Source: an uncultured Methylocystaceae bacterium | GTDB lineage: Bacteria; Pseudomonadota; Alphaproteobacteria; Rhizobiales; Beijerinckiaceae | Reading direction: 5' to 3' | Length of the DNA stretch: 64,000 bases | NCBI GenBank assembly: GCA_903870245.1 | Contig: CAIQCB010000052.1 | Location: forward strand, 186,001-250,000 | Shown: one piece after another, positions 28,436-37,705 of the stretch | Position numbering within the stretch: the first letter of the stretch is position 1 | Layout of the letters: every line of letters starts with the position of its first letter | Program-made: the position numbers and the translations under genes | Notes under the pieces: model-generated | Database searches by the model: none | The model's input: only the letters and a program-made list of their open reading frames with translations | What the model was told of the DNA's origin: nothing

Positions 28436-29176
28436 ATGTTCGATCTTACGGGCAAGACCGCGCTGGTGACCGGCGCGACCGGCGGCATTGGCAAGGACAT
28501 CGCCAGGAGCCTTCACGCCGCCGGCGCGACCGTCGCGCTTTCGGGCACGCGGCTTGAGGCCTTGGAGGCGCTCGCCGCCGAGATTGGACCGGGCGTCCAC
28601 GTCCTGCCTTGCAATCTCTCGGATCGCGCCGACGCCGACCGGCTGATCCCGGCGGCGGAAGAGGCGCTGAATGGCCTGGATATCCTCGTCAACAACGCCG
28701 GCGTCACCCGCGACATGCTGACGATAGCCCTTAAAGACAAAAATTGGGACGAGGTGATCGAAGTTAACTTGACCACCGCTTTCCGTCTCAGTCGCGCCGC
28801 GCTGCGCGGCATGATCAAAAAGCGCTTCGGCCGCATCATCGGAATCACCTCTATCGTCGGAGTCACCGGCGGAGTCGGCGGTCAGGCGAATTACGCAGCC
28901 TCCAAGGCTGGCATGATCGGCATGTCGAAATCGCTGGCCGCCGAGGTCGCCGCGCGGGGAGTCACCGTGAATTGCGTCGCGCCGGGCTTCATCGAAAGCC
29001 CGATGACCGACAAGCTGACGGACGACTTAAGGAAGGAATTCCTGAAACGTATTCCGGCCGGCCGCTTTGGCGTCGGCGCCGACGTGGCGGGGGCGGTCGT
29101 CTATCTCGCCAGCGCCGAAGCGTCCTATGTCACTGGCCAGACCCTGCACGTCAACGGCGGCATGGCCATGATTTGA
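28436..29176 (+). CDS. fabG: 3-oxoacyl-[ACP] reductase
   Basis: NADPH-dependent SDR that reduces beta-ketoacyl-ACP. TGATGGIGKDIA cofactor loop, NNAGVTRD, catalytic Ser (GITSIVGVTG), and YAASKAGM with Tyr/Lys. 246 residues. A good Shine-Dalgarno (AAAGGAAA) precedes the ATG. 50 bases after fabD, followed by the longest gap in the cluster. Confidence 0.97.
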   Translation: MFDLTGKTALVTGATGGIGKDIARSLHAAGATVALSGTRLEALEALAAEIGPGVHVLPCNLSDRADADRLIPAAEEALNGLDILVNNAGVTRDMLTIALKDKNWDEVIEVNLTTAFRLSRAALRGMIKKRFGRIIGITSIVGVTGGVGGQANYAASKAGMIGMSKSLAAEVAARGVTVNCVAPGFIESPMTDKLTDDLRKEFLKRIPAGRFGVGADVAGAVVYLASAEASYVTGQTLHVNGGMAMI

Positions 29177-29482
29177 TCCCCGCCACGGTCGAGGCAAGGT
29201 CCCCGTGCGGCGCCGGTGCTTCTTGACGCGACCGGCGATCCGGGACATGAGGGTCGCCGGGACCCGCCGGTCTCGCCACGCCCGCCGGATTGTGTTATCC
29301 GGGCGACGCTGTCGAAGACCGGTGTCTTGACCGACAAAGGTCACGTTTCGGGCCTCCGCACGAGTTGTCCGGACCGCCGCGAACGCGGGGACGGCGTGAG
29401 GATTTTGAAGCAGACGACGAACCGCATGGCGCGCCCACGCACGTCGTCAAAAGGCAAGCATTACAGACAGGGACGGATAATC
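29177..29482 (+). other. 306-base fabG-acpP gap
   Basis: No gene is supported; the ORFs through it are extensions of acpP or antisense shadows. Several GC-rich short inverted repeats just after fabG (CCGGGACCCGCCGG region) could terminate it weakly. TTGACC at 29327 could be a -35 for an independent acpP promoter, which would fit the high demand for ACP, but no clear -10 is seen. The ACP leader ends with CAGGGACGG before the ATG. Confidence 0.5.
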
Positions 29483-29722
29483 ATGAGCGATGTCGCCGAG
29501 CGCGTAAAAAAAATCGTTATCGAGCATCTCGGCGTCGAGCCTGAGAAAGTCGTCACCAACGCCAATTTCATCGACGATCTCGGCGCCGATTCGCTCGACA
29601 CCGTCGAACTGGTTATGGCTTTTGAAGAAGAATTCGGCGTCGAGATTCCAGACGACGCCGCGGAAAAGATCGCCACCTTCGGCGACGCCGTCGATTTCCT
29701 CGTCAAGGCCCAGGCCGCCTGA
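29483..29722 (+). CDS. acpP: Acyl carrier protein
   Basis: 79-residue acidic four-helix carrier of fatty acid intermediates. The phosphopantetheine attachment site is Ser37 in [21 protein letters not shown] 29483 gives [17 protein letters not shown], the standard start; the ORF track opens 89 codons too early. Followed by fabF after 104 bases. Confidence 0.98.
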   Translation: MSDVAERVKKIVIEHLGVEPEKVVTNANFIDDLGADSLDTVELVMAFEEEFGVEIPDDAAEKIATFGDAVDFLVKAQAA

Positions 29723-29826
29723 GGTCCCGGAGAGGGACGCGCGGCCGAAGCGCCGCGCTGTTCCGACCTGCGGGACGCATCTCTTCGCCACATCTCTTCA
29801 CCAAATAATTTTCTTGAGAGTTGACC

Positions 29827-31089
29827 ATGCGCAGGGTCGTCGTGACCGGTCTTGGCGTCGTTTCGCCGCTCGGGTGCGGCGTTGAAACCAACTGGCGGCG
29901 TCTTGCCGCCGGCGAACATGGTTTCCGGCGCATCGACATGTTCGAGGTGAACGATCTCGCCTGTCAGATCGCAGCGGTCGTTCCGCGCGGCGACGGAGCC
30001 AATGGAACCTTCAATCCCGACGACTGGTTCGACCCCAAGGAACAACGCAAGGTCGATGATTTCATCATCTATGGCGTCTGCGCCGCGACACAGGCGCTGA
30101 AAGACGCCAACTGGACCGCCGACACGCCCGAGAAACAGGAAACCACGGGCGTCCTGATCGGCTCCGGCATCGGCGGACTGGGCGGTATTTACGAAACCTC
30201 CGTCACCCTTCTTGAAAAGGGGCCGCGTCGGGTGTCGCCTTTCTTCGTCTCGGGACGAATCATCAATCTTGTCGCCGGCTATGTCTCGATCCTGCACGGG
30301 CTGAAAGGCCCCAATCATGCGGTCGTCACGGCCTGCGCGACCGGCACCCACGCCATTGGCGACGCCGCCCGCATCATCGCCATGGGCGACGCCGATGTGA
30401 TGGTCGCCGGCGGCGCCGAATCTCCGGTCAACCGCATTGGCGTCGCGGGATTCGCCGCCTGCCGGGCGCTGACGACGGGCTTCAATGATCGCCCCGAAGC
30501 CGCCTCGCGCCCCTACGACCGCAACCGCGACGGCTTTGTGCTGGGGGAGGGCGCCGGCTGCGTCGTTCTTGAGGACTATGAACACGCCAGAGCGCGCGGC
30601 GCGAAGATTTACGCCGAGCTGATCGGTTACGGCATGTCGGGCGACGCCTATCATATCACCGCGCCGACTCCAGACGGCGACGGCGCCTATCGTTGCATGA
30701 AGATGGCGCTCAAACGCTCGAACACATCGGTCTCGGACATCGATTACGTCAACGCCCATGGCACCTCGACCCCGCTGGGGGACGAGATCGAATTGCGCGC
30801 CGTTGAGCGGCTGCTCGGCAACGCCGGCGCCAATCTGTCGATGTCGTCGACGAAATCCGCCATTGGCCATTTGCTTGGCGCCGCTGGCGCGGTCGAAGCG
30901 GTCTACACCATTCTGGCGATGACCCATGGCGTCGCGCCGCCGACCCGCAATCTCGACAACCCTTCCGTCGAGACAGCCATTGATCTGGTGCCGCATCATG
31001 CGCGTACCCGCGAGATCAATCTGGCGCTGTCCAACTCCTTCGGCTTTGGCGGGACCAATGCCTCGCTGCTGTTCCGCAAGCCGTCATGA
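29827..31089 (+). CDS. fabF: 3-oxoacyl-[ACP] synthase II
   Basis: Condensing enzyme that elongates acyl-ACP and controls unsaturated chain length. Nucleophile Cys170 in VTACATGTHAIGDA, His in NAHGTSTPLGD, and Lys/His in STKSAIGHLLGAAG. ATG 29827 (MRRVVVTGLGVVSPLG) follows GAGAG; the track starts two codons earlier at TTG. 420 residues. Confidence 0.97.
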   Translation: MRRVVVTGLGVVSPLGCGVETNWRRLAAGEHGFRRIDMFEVNDLACQIAAVVPRGDGANGTFNPDDWFDPKEQRKVDDFIIYGVCAATQALKDANWTADTPEKQETTGVLIGSGIGGLGGIYETSVTLLEKGPRRVSPFFVSGRIINLVAGYVSILHGLKGPNHAVVTACATGTHAIGDAARIIAMGDADVMVAGGAESPVNRIGVAGFAACRALTTGFNDRPEAASRPYDRNRDGFVLGEGAGCVVLEDYEHARARGAKIYAELIGYGMSGDAYHITAPTPDGDGAYRCMKMALKRSNTSVSDIDYVNAHGTSTPLGDEIELRAVERLLGNAGANLSMSSTKSAIGHLLGAAGAVEAVYTILAMTHGVAPPTRNLDNPSVETAIDLVPHHARTREINLALSNSFGFGGTNASLLFRKPS

Positions 31090-31132
31090 GGAGCGCCTCT
31101 GAGGCTTTTCGGCAACACTTCTGAAAAAACGC

Positions 31133-31152
31133 CGCAAACATTGTCGTTTGCG
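31133..31152 (+). terminator. Hairpin after fabF
   Basis: Stem CGCAAAC / GTTTGCG with loop ATTGTC, 44 bases after the fabF stop. There is no T-run, so termination is uncertain. Confidence 0.3.
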
Positions 31153-31154
31153 CG

Positions 31155-31169
31155 TTAGTAAATCGTTAA
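31155..31169. promoter_or_regulatory. CtrA-like site upstream of mltG
   Basis: TTAG-N7-TTAA, one mismatch from the CtrA consensus TTAA-N7-TTAA, 158 bases before the chosen mltG start. MltG acts in cell-wall growth, a process tied to the cell cycle, so control by CtrA is plausible but unproven. Confidence 0.35.
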
Positions 31170-31316
31170 CCTTTCCTCTCGTTCCTGAATTCGCCACAAT
31201 CCAGCCTAGTCTGCGTCAGCCATGGGATGTCTGCGACAACCATGGGGCGCATATTTATCGCGTCGGACATCGGTGAAGTCTCGCGCCCGGGCGCGAAGGG
31301 ATTTGGCGTAACGACG

Positions 31317-33470
31317 ATGAGCGAGCCGGAGCAAAAGGACGAGAAGACGACGGACGAAACCATCGTCCAGAAGGACAAGCCGGTCGACGCCGCGATGGAG
31401 GCCGCCGCACCGCCCTCCGTCGATGAAAAGGCCAATAACGCCGTCGCCTCAGAGCTCAAGCAAGACAGTCAAGAAGCTCAAGTCATCCAAGAGGCCAAGG
31501 GGTCGGCAAACTCTCCGGGCGAGGTCCGGGAGGCCGTCCGAGAGTCAGAGACGCCCAAGCCCACGCCCACGCCCACGTCCAAGACTGCGCCTGCGCCTGC
31601 GCCCAGGCGCGAGGAGGCGCCGGTCGCCGCTCCGCGCCCGCCGGTTGTCGAAACTCCGCCGCCTGCTGCCCGCAAGCCGGTCGCCGCCCCGAAGCAAACC
31701 ACGCAACCCAAGACCCCGCCGGCGCCGCCAAGGAAAAAACGCCGCGACGGCACGCTCTCGGCGATGAGCGGCTTCCTCAGTTTCCTGCTCGTTGTCCTTG
31801 TCGCCGGCGCCTTCGGCGTGATCGCAATGATGCATAAACTCAAGGAGCCTGGCCCGCTGGCTCAAGACAAGATCGTCTATTTGCCGCCCGGCGGCGAGAC
31901 ATCGGAGATGATTGCGCAGCTACAGCGCGAAGGCGTCATCGATAATCCCTCGCTGATGTATTACACGCTGCTCGTCACCGGAGCCCGAAACAAAATCAAG
32001 CCCGGCGAATATCTCTTCAAGACGCGGGTCAGCCTGCGCGAAGCCATCGACGAGATGATCGCGGGGCGGCAAGTGATGCACAGTTTCACGGCGCCGGAAG
32101 GGTTGACCAGCGAACAGATTCTCCAACGTCTTCGTGAAAACGACATGCTCGCCGGCGACATCGCCGAAACGCCCAAAGAGGGCGCTCTGCTTCCCGACAC
32201 CTACAAATTCCCGCGCGGCTTCCCCCGCGCCCGTCTGATCTCGAAAATGCAGGAGGATCAGCGCAAGCTTGTCGAACAGATCTGGGCGAAGCGCGACGCC
32301 GATTTGCCGGTGCGTTCGCCCCGCGAACTTGTGACCCTCGCATCGATCGTCGAGAAGGAGACCGGCAAGGCGGAAGAGCGTCCGCGCGTCGCCGCCGTGT
32401 TCGTCAACCGACTGCGCAAACACATGCGGTTACAATCCGATCCGACGATCATATACGGTCTCGTCGGCGGCAAGGGATCGCTGGGACGCGGCATTCTGCG
32501 TTCGGAGATCGAGAAATACACGCCCTACAACACCTACGCCATCGACGGCCTGCCGCCGGGACCGATCGCCAATCCGGGCCGCGCGGCTCTGGAGGCCGTC
32601 GCCCACCCCGCCGCGACCGACGATCTCTACTTCGTGGCTGACGGCACAGGCGGGCATGTATTCGCCAATTCGCTGGCCAACCATTCGCGCAATGTTCAGC
32701 AATGGCGCCGCATCGAGCAAGACAACAAGAGCAAGTCGGGCGAAACGCCTGATCACGCCCCGCCGGGCGCGACGGCGCCGGCAGCGCCGAAAAACGACAG
32801 GCGCACCCAGGCGCCGATTGGACGATTGCTTGATTTCGCCCGCGCGCCGGAGGACTATCCGGTCGGTCGCATTATGGCCGCTGACGGCGGCGCCACGCAC
32901 AGAATTGGCGTCTACGGTCCAGCGATGGCCGCCTTCGTGCTGGGCGGTTATGACGATCCCAGCGAGCCTGCCGCGTCCGACCTTATCGTTTTTCGCCGGG
33001 TGCGTCCCTTCTTCAGCGAAGACGTTGCGCAACCGCTTAATCATCCCTCGCGCTTCGAGGCCGATATGCTCGCTTCAGCCAATGCCGGCGGGGGCGGCGA
33101 GGATGATCGCGCCGATATGGCCCAGGAAAGCGCCGATGGGCGAGCGCTGCCGGACGAACCGCCGGCGGTCGACGCCTATCCGGTTTCGCCGGCCCGTCGC
33201 GCCGAGCAGAAAGCCCGCGCCGCGCGTCTCGGCCTCGCCGCCGGCTCCGACGAGATGCCGACAGACGCGCTTGCCGAAAAGGACGAGTCGGCGCGGCCCG
33301 GCGCCGCAACCCTTTCCTCAGCCGCGCCTCTGGCGCTGTCGCCGGGCGACAAGCCCCTGAGGCCCCGTGCTTTCGACGCCTCCGAGGGCACCGCGCTGGA
33401 TCCACTGAAGGACAGGAGCTGGGATCTCTCTTCGGCCAAGACTGTTCCCGCGACCACCAGCCTTCGTTGA
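31317..33470 (+). CDS. mltG: Endolytic murein transglycosylase MltG with long disordered flanks
   Basis: Cuts nascent glycan strands at the inner membrane. From ATG 31317 (717 residues): about 150 residues of Pro/Ala/Glu/Lys-rich cytosolic sequence, one helix (SFLLVVLVAGAFGVIAMM), a LysM-like segment (YLPPGGETSEMIAQL), then the YceG domain with catalytic Glu near residue 346 in ASIVEKETG and LQSDPTIIYGL. After the domain (ending near FANSLANHSRNVQQWRRIE) come about 240 extra residues, mostly low-complexity, where E. coli MltG (340 residues) stops. The start is uncertain: ATG 31227 and 31242 are in frame and no Shine-Dalgarno decides. Confidence 0.9.
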   Translation: MSEPEQKDEKTTDETIVQKDKPVDAAMEAAAPPSVDEKANNAVASELKQDSQEAQVIQEAKGSANSPGEVREAVRESETPKPTPTPTSKTAPAPAPRREEAPVAAPRPPVVETPPPAARKPVAAPKQTTQPKTPPAPPRKKRRDGTLSAMSGFLSFLLVVLVAGAFGVIAMMHKLKEPGPLAQDKIVYLPPGGETSEMIAQLQREGVIDNPSLMYYTLLVTGARNKIKPGEYLFKTRVSLREAIDEMIAGRQVMHSFTAPEGLTSEQILQRLRENDMLAGDIAETPKEGALLPDTYKFPRGFPRARLISKMQEDQRKLVEQIWAKRDADLPVRSPRELVTLASIVEKETGKAEERPRVAAVFVNRLRKHMRLQSDPTIIYGLVGGKGSLGRGILRSEIEKYTPYNTYAIDGLPPGPIANPGRAALEAVAHPAATDDLYFVADGTGGHVFANSLANHSRNVQQWRRIEQDNKSKSGETPDHAPPGATAPAAPKNDRRTQAPIGRLLDFARAPEDYPVGRIMAADGGATHRIGVYGPAMAAFVLGGYDDPSEPAASDLIVFRRVRPFFSEDVAQPLNHPSRFEADMLASANAGGGGEDDRADMAQESADGRALPDEPPAVDAYPVSPARRAEQKARAARLGLAAGSDEMPTDALAEKDESARPGAATLSSAAPLALSPGDKPLRPRAFDASEGTALDPLKDRSWDLSSAKTVPATTSLR

Positions 33471-33516
33471 CGGCCGCGCCCATCGCCGCGCTTAAGCAGG
33501 TCGCAAAGGAGCAGGC

Positions 33517-34404
33517 ATGACCGTCGCCAGCATGACAGGCTTCTCCCGCGCCCATGGCGCCTTCGGCGCCTGGGCCTACGCCTGGGAGCTTAAAAGCGTC
33601 AACGCCCGGGGACTGGACCTGCGGCTGCGGGTCCCGCCCGCATTCGACGCGGTGGAGATCAAGTCGCGCGGCGCAATAGCGGCGCGTCTGACGCGCGGAT
33701 CGGTAGCCGCCAATCTGTCCGCCAAACGCGTGGATGAGACGGCGCCCGCGCGAATCAACCGCGCCGCGCTCGATCGGCTGCTCATGGCGCTGGACGACGT
33801 GCCCCTGCACGCCAATCTTCGGCCGGCCGCCCTCGACGGGCTGCTGAGCATTCCTGGAATAGTCGAAATTGCGCAGCCGGAAGAAGACGAGGCGCAGCGG
33901 GCCGCACTGGAAAGCCATGTTCTGCGGGCGCTGGACACGGCGCTGGACGCGCTGCTCGCCGCGCGTCGGGAGGAAGGCGCGGCCTTGACGCGCGTCTTGC
34001 GCGCGCGGCTTGATCGTATCAGCGAACTCGCGTCGCAGGCTGACGCTTTGCCCGCCCGTCAGCCCGAGGCGATTCGCGAGCGGCTCGCCCAGCAGATCGC
34101 CAGATTGATGGAGAGCGCCGAGGGGCTCGATCCGGCGAGGCTGCATCAGGAAGCGGTGCTGATCGCCGTAAAAAGCGACATCCGCGAGGAGCTGGACCGG
34201 CTCAAGGCGCATGTCGCGAGCGCCCGGGACCTGCTTGAGAAGGGCGGCCCCATTGGCCGGCGCCTCGATTTTTTCGCTCAGGAGCTGGGGCGCGAAAGTA
34301 ATACGCTATGCGCCAAATCCGGCGACGCCGCGCTCACTGCGTTGGGTCTCGACATGAAAATCGAGATCGAACAATGGCGCGAACAGGTCCAAAACATCGA
34401 ATAG
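33517..34404 (+). CDS. yicC: YicC/YloC family endoribonuclease
   Basis: N-terminal YicC domain (MTGFSRAHG, ELKSVNARGLDLRLRVP) and C-terminal DUF1732 (AVLIAVKSDIREELDRLKAHV, GRRLDFFAQELGRESNTLCAKS). Family members are endoribonucleases that influence sRNA turnover. 295 residues. AAAGGAGCAGG precedes the ATG. It pairs with gmk, as in many bacteria, but here a repeat-filled 250-base gap separates them. Confidence 0.95.
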   Translation: MTVASMTGFSRAHGAFGAWAYAWELKSVNARGLDLRLRVPPAFDAVEIKSRGAIAARLTRGSVAANLSAKRVDETAPARINRAALDRLLMALDDVPLHANLRPAALDGLLSIPGIVEIAQPEEDEAQRAALESHVLRALDTALDALLAARREEGAALTRVLRARLDRISELASQADALPARQPEAIRERLAQQIARLMESAEGLDPARLHQEAVLIAVKSDIREELDRLKAHVASARDLLEKGGPIGRRLDFFAQELGRESNTLCAKSGDAALTALGLDMKIEIEQWREQVQNIE

Positions 34405-34426
34405 GTTCATGAGCGCCTCGGCGGCA

Positions 34427-34491
34427 AAGGCCCATGCGGAAGGCCCATGCGGAAGGCCCATGCGGAGAGCCCACGGGGAGAGCCCATGCGG
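34427..34491 (+). repeat. 13-base tandem repeat, five copies, between yicC and gmk
   Basis: Unit AAGGCCCATGCGG: perfect at 34427, 34440 and 34453, AGAGCCCACGGGG at 34466 and AGAGCCCATGCGG at 34479. The period is not a multiple of three and the array starts 23 bases after the yicC stop, so it is non-coding. Confidence 0.95.
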
Positions 34492-34513
34492 TTGTCAGCC
34501 CGTCATCCCTCGC

Positions 34514-34617
34514 CTAGAGCATTTCCCGGTCTGAATGAATCAGAGCGGGGCTCTGGTCCTTTTGTTTTAACGCGATTTCCTTCGCCAAACCGGTTTCAGC
34601 TTCGGCGGAAAACGCTC
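34514..34617. repeat. Dispersed REP-like palindromic element
   Basis: Starts CTAGAGCATTTCCCGG and ends CGGCGGAAAACGCTC, so its ends pair imperfectly. Inside is CAGAGC-GGG-GCTCTG followed by TCCTTTTGTTTT, which may double as the yicC terminator, then TTTAACGCGATTTCCTTCG. The layout is like intergenic repeats I recall from many Hyphomicrobiales genomes (TAGAGCATTTTCC ... GAAAACGCTCTA). Only one copy is in the window. Confidence 0.65.
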
Positions 34618-34655
34618 CTGGGCGAAGGTCGAGAAATTTCCGGAACGCAAAATCG

Positions 34656-35297
34656 ATGGACAACACTTTTCCCGCCCGGCGCGGCGTCGTCCTGATCCTG
34701 TCGTCGCCCTCCGGCGCCGGCAAGACAACGCTGACGCGCATGATGCTTCAGGATCGCGATCTCGATCTGACGCTGTCGATCTCGGTGACGACGCGGGCGC
34801 GGCGTTCGAGCGAAGTCGACGGCATCCATTACCGCTTCATCGGCGAGAAACAGTTCATCGCGGCGCGCGACGCCGGCGAGTTGCTGGAGTGGGCGGAGGT
34901 GCATGGCAATTATTACGGCACGCCGCGCGCGCCGGTTGAGGCGATTCTCGCGCAGGGACGCGATTGTCTGTTCGACATCGACTATCAGGGCACGCGTCAG
35001 GTGCGCGAGAAGCTGAGCGCCGACACGGTCAGCGTGTTTATTCTGCCGCCGTCGATGAAGGAATTGCGCGCGCGTCTCGAACGGCGCGCCGAAGATTCCC
35101 GTGACGTGATCGAAAAACGGCTTGAGAACGCCCGCCGGGAAATCGCCCGCTGGAAGGAGTATGATTATGTCATCGTCAACGACGATCTGCAGCGCTCCTT
35201 CGACGATCTGATCGCCATCCTGCGCGCCGAACGCCAGCGCCGGCCGCGGCGGGAAGACGGCATGGAGGCCTTTGTCGAAAAATTACTCAGCGAATAA
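34656..35297 (+). CDS. gmk: Guanylate kinase
   Basis: Phosphorylates GMP to GDP. P-loop SSPSGAGKTTLTR, SVTTRARRSSEVDGIHY, the GMP-binding EWAEVHGNYYGTPR, and FDIDYQGTRQVRE. 213 residues, normal. ATG 34656 after a GGAACGCAAAATCG leader. Its 3' end faces rsmA, 22 bases away. Confidence 0.97.
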   Translation: MDNTFPARRGVVLILSSPSGAGKTTLTRMMLQDRDLDLTLSISVTTRARRSSEVDGIHYRFIGEKQFIAARDAGELLEWAEVHGNYYGTPRAPVEAILAQGRDCLFDIDYQGTRQVREKLSADTVSVFILPPSMKELRARLERRAEDSRDVIEKRLENARREIARWKEYDYVIVNDDLQRSFDDLIAILRAERQRRPRREDGMEAFVEKLLSE

Positions 35298-35319
35298 GCT
35301 CCGCCTCGCCTTTACGCCT

Positions 35320-36204
35320 TCAGGCGTTGGACATGTCGTTGGACATGTCGTTGGACATGGCGTTGGACATGGCGTTGGCGAGCGCCACAAAACCCGCGAC
35401 ATCGATTTCTTCGGCGCGTTTTGTTTCATCGATCCCCGCCGCCGCCAGCAAAGGCGACGGCGCGACGCCCAGCGACTTCAGGCTTTGACGCAACATCTTG
35501 CGGCGCTGGCCGAACGCCGCCTGCGTCATCCGCGCCAGCGTTTTCGCGTCGCAGGACAGGGGCGCCGGATCGGGCACAATCTCCACCACCGAGGAGACGA
35601 CTTTCGGCGGCGGCGTGAACGCCGAGGGCGAGACGTCGAAGAGAATCCGCGCTCGGGTTCGCCAGCCGCACAGGACGGCGAGGCGGCCATAATCGACGCG
35701 CTGCGCGGGCGTCGCGACAATGCGCAACGCCACCTCCTTTTGAAACATCAGAACATAGCGATCGAACACGGAAGGCCAGGGCTCGGTTTCGATCCAGCGC
35801 GTCAGCAAGGCCGTTGCGATATTGTAGGGGAGATTGGCGCAGATGCGCGCCGGCGTCGTCACGCCTTCGCGCGCCAGCAGATTCGGCAAATCGATTTCCA
35901 GCGCGTCGTCCGCCACCACGGTCAGACGACCGGGATAATGCGCGGCGATCTCTTCCAGCGCCGGCAGACATCGCGCATCGCGCTCGATGACGATGACGCG
36001 CGCGCCTTGCGCCAGCAAAGCGCGAGTCAGTCCGCCGGGACCGGGACCGATTTCGATGATTGTCGTCTCAGGCGCCGCGCCGGCGGCCCGCGCGATCCGC
36101 GAGGTTAAATTGAGATCGAACAGGAAATTCTGGCCGAGCGCTTTTCTGGCGTCGAGACCATGGCGCGCGACGATCTCGCGCAGCGGCGGCAGATCGTCGA
36201 TCAC
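35320..36204 (-). CDS. rsmA: 16S rRNA dimethyladenosine transferase RsmA (KsgA)
   Basis: Dimethylates A1518 and A1519 of 16S r[19 protein letters not shown] motif [18 protein letters not shown], and [11 protein letters not shown] active site; C-terminal [14 protein letters not shown]. Starts with GTG overlapping the pdxA stop (GTGA). 294 residues, of which the last about 17 are a repetitive tail, [18 protein letters not shown], made by a 12-base DNA repeat and not part of the enzyme fold. Confidence 0.96.
   Translation of the reverse strand: MIDDLPPLREIVARHGLDARKALGQNFLFDLNLTSRIARAAGAAPETTIIEIGPGPGGLTRALLAQGARVIVIERDARCLPALEEIAAHYPGRLTVVADDALEIDLPNLLAREGVTTPARICANLPYNIATALLTRWIETEPWPSVFDRYVLMFQKEVALRIVATPAQRVDYGRLAVLCGWRTRARILFDVSPSAFTPPPKVVSSVVEIVPDPAPLSCDAKTLARMTQAAFGQRRKMLRQSLKSLGVAPSPLLAAAGIDETKRAEEIDVAGFVALANAMSNAMSNDMSNDMSNA
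35326..35373 (-). repeat. 12-base in-frame repeat at the rsmA 3' end
   Basis: Plus-strand GTTGGACATGTC twice, then GTTGGACATGGC twice, with a partial fifth copy. Each copy encodes four residues (DMSN or AMSN) of the RsmA C-terminus, just before the stop. Confidence 0.95.
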
Positions 36205-37202
36205 GACGTCATCCGGTCCGCAAGTCGGATCGCCTCGATCAGGCTTGTTGGATCGGCGACGCCTTTATCGGCGATATCGAACGCTGTGCCATGATCGGGC
36301 GAGGTGCGCACGAAGGGGAGGCCGAGCGTGACGTTCACGCCGCGCTCGAAGGCCAGCGTCTTGATCGGTATCAACGCCTGATCGTGGGTTGGACACAGCG
36401 CGACATCGTAGCCGGCGCGCGCCGCAGCGTGAAACAGCGTGTCGGCGGGAAACGGACCGCGCGCGTCGATCCCTGTTTCGCGTAAAACGGCAAGGGCCGG
36501 CGCCATGACGTCGATCTCCTCGCGCCCCAGCGCGCCATCCTCGCCGGCGTGAGGGTTCAGGCCCGAAAAAGCCAGGCGAGGCTGCGCTATTCCAAAACGC
36601 CCGGCCATATCGCGGGCGACGATCGTGGCCGTTTCAATGATCAGTTCGCGCGTCAGTTTTCGAGGCGCCTCGCTCAACGGAATGTGGATCGTGATGGGAA
36701 CGACGGCGAGTTCTCTCGCCCACAACATCATCACGGCGCGACAGGGCGCTCCGTAATTTTGTCGCGCCAGTTCGCCCAGAAATTCGGTATGGCCGGGGTG
36801 CGCGAAGCCTGCTGCGTAAAGAACGGATTTGGCGATCGGGTTGGTCACCACGGCGCGCGCCGAACCATTGGCCACGCAGGCGACGGCGCGTTCGATGGAC
36901 TCGATGATCGCCGGCGCATTCGAGACATCGGGCCGGCCTGCTGCGACTGGCTGGGTTGTGCGCGTCAGCGGCGTCACCGGCAGGGCCCGCTCGAAGATCG
37001 CCGATGCTGACTCAGGCGTCGAGGTTTCTATTGCGATCCCGAGACCAAGCGCCTGCGCGCGATGCGAGAGCAAGGTTGGGTCGGCGACGGCGAAAAACGC
37101 CGGCAATCGTTTTGTTTCACGCGCCCGCCAGGCCTTGAGCAACAGTTCGGGCCCGATGCCGGCGGGATCGCCCAGAGTGATGGCGAGAGGCGCAATGGTC
37201 AT
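36201..37202 (-). CDS. pdxA: 4-hydroxythreonine-4-phosphate dehydrogenase
   Basis: NAD-dependent step of pyridoxal phosphate synthesis by the DXP-dependent route. [20 protein letters not shown] start, [27 protein letters not shown], and [14 protein letters not shown] metal-binding region with [14 protein letters not shown] 37202 gives [13 protein letters not shown] and 333 residues; the track adds ten residues. Overlaps rsmA by four bases, the common pdxA-rsmA pair. Confidence 0.96.
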   Translation of the reverse strand: MTIAPLAITLGDPAGIGPELLLKAWRARETKRLPAFFAVADPTLLSHRAQALGLGIAIETSTPESASAIFERALPVTPLTRTTQPVAAGRPDVSNAPAIIESIERAVACVANGSARAVVTNPIAKSVLYAAGFAHPGHTEFLGELARQNYGAPCRAVMMLWARELAVVPITIHIPLSEAPRKLTRELIIETATIVARDMAGRFGIAQPRLAFSGLNPHAGEDGALGREEIDVMAPALAVLRETGIDARGPFPADTLFHAAARAGYDVALCPTHDQALIPIKTLAFERGVNVTLGLPFVRTSPDHGTAFDIADKGVADPTSLIEAIRLADRMTS

Positions 37203-37243
37203 GCGAACAAGGCTTGCAACGGAACTCTCCACCCGTCAAACGG

Positions 37244-37279
37244 CAAAAACAAAAACGCCGGCGTTGCAACGCCGGCGCT
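37244..37279 (-). terminator. Strong terminator of the purL-bolA-grxD unit
   Basis: On the minus strand CGCCGGCGTT-GC-AACGCCGGCG is followed by TTTTTGTTTTT. It lies 31 bases past the grxD stop and before pdxA. Confidence 0.9.
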
Positions 37280-37309
37280 TGTTCCCACCCTTCCTGCGGA
37301 AGTCGCCGG

Positions 37310-37654
37310 TCAACTATGCGATACGCCTTCCTTGTCCAGCAATTCGACAAGTTCGCCGCTCTGGAACATTTCCCGCGTAATATCGCAGCCGCCGATGAAT
37401 TCGTTTTTCACATAAAGCTGCGGAATGGTCGGCCAGTTCGAATAGGCCTTGATGCCCTCGCGAATGTCGCCGTCGGCAAGAACATTGATCGCCTTGTAGG
37501 GCACGCCAAGATGATTGAGCATTTGCACGACCTGCATGGAGAAACCGCATTGCGGGGCCTGGGGCGTGCCTTTCATGAACAGCACGACGTCGCTGCTCTC
37601 GATTTCACTTTTGATCCGTTGGTGAATTGCGTCCGACATTTTTCTTCCTTCCAT
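37310..37654 (-). CDS. grxD: Monothiol glutaredoxin Grx4
   Basis: CGFS-type glutaredoxin (PQCGFSMQVVQML) that binds and transfers [2Fe-2S] clusters with glutathione. WPTIPQLYVKNEFIGGCD contains the cis-Pro and GSH-binding GG. 114 residues. Adjacent to bolA, its known cluster-sharing partner. Confidence 0.97.
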   Translation of the reverse strand: MEGRKMSDAIHQRIKSEIESSDVVLFMKGTPQAPQCGFSMQVVQMLNHLGVPYKAINVLADGDIREGIKAYSNWPTIPQLYVKNEFIGGCDITREMFQSGELVELLDKEGVSHS

Positions 37655-37705
37655 TCGGCGGTCAAGGCGCCGACGATCATGCGTTGCCGCAATGAATGAA
37701 AAAGC

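Noticed and set aside
34447-34695. 82-residue ORF through the 13-base array
   Set aside because: The repeat period is not a multiple of three, and the frame runs through the REP-like element into gmk in the wrong frame.
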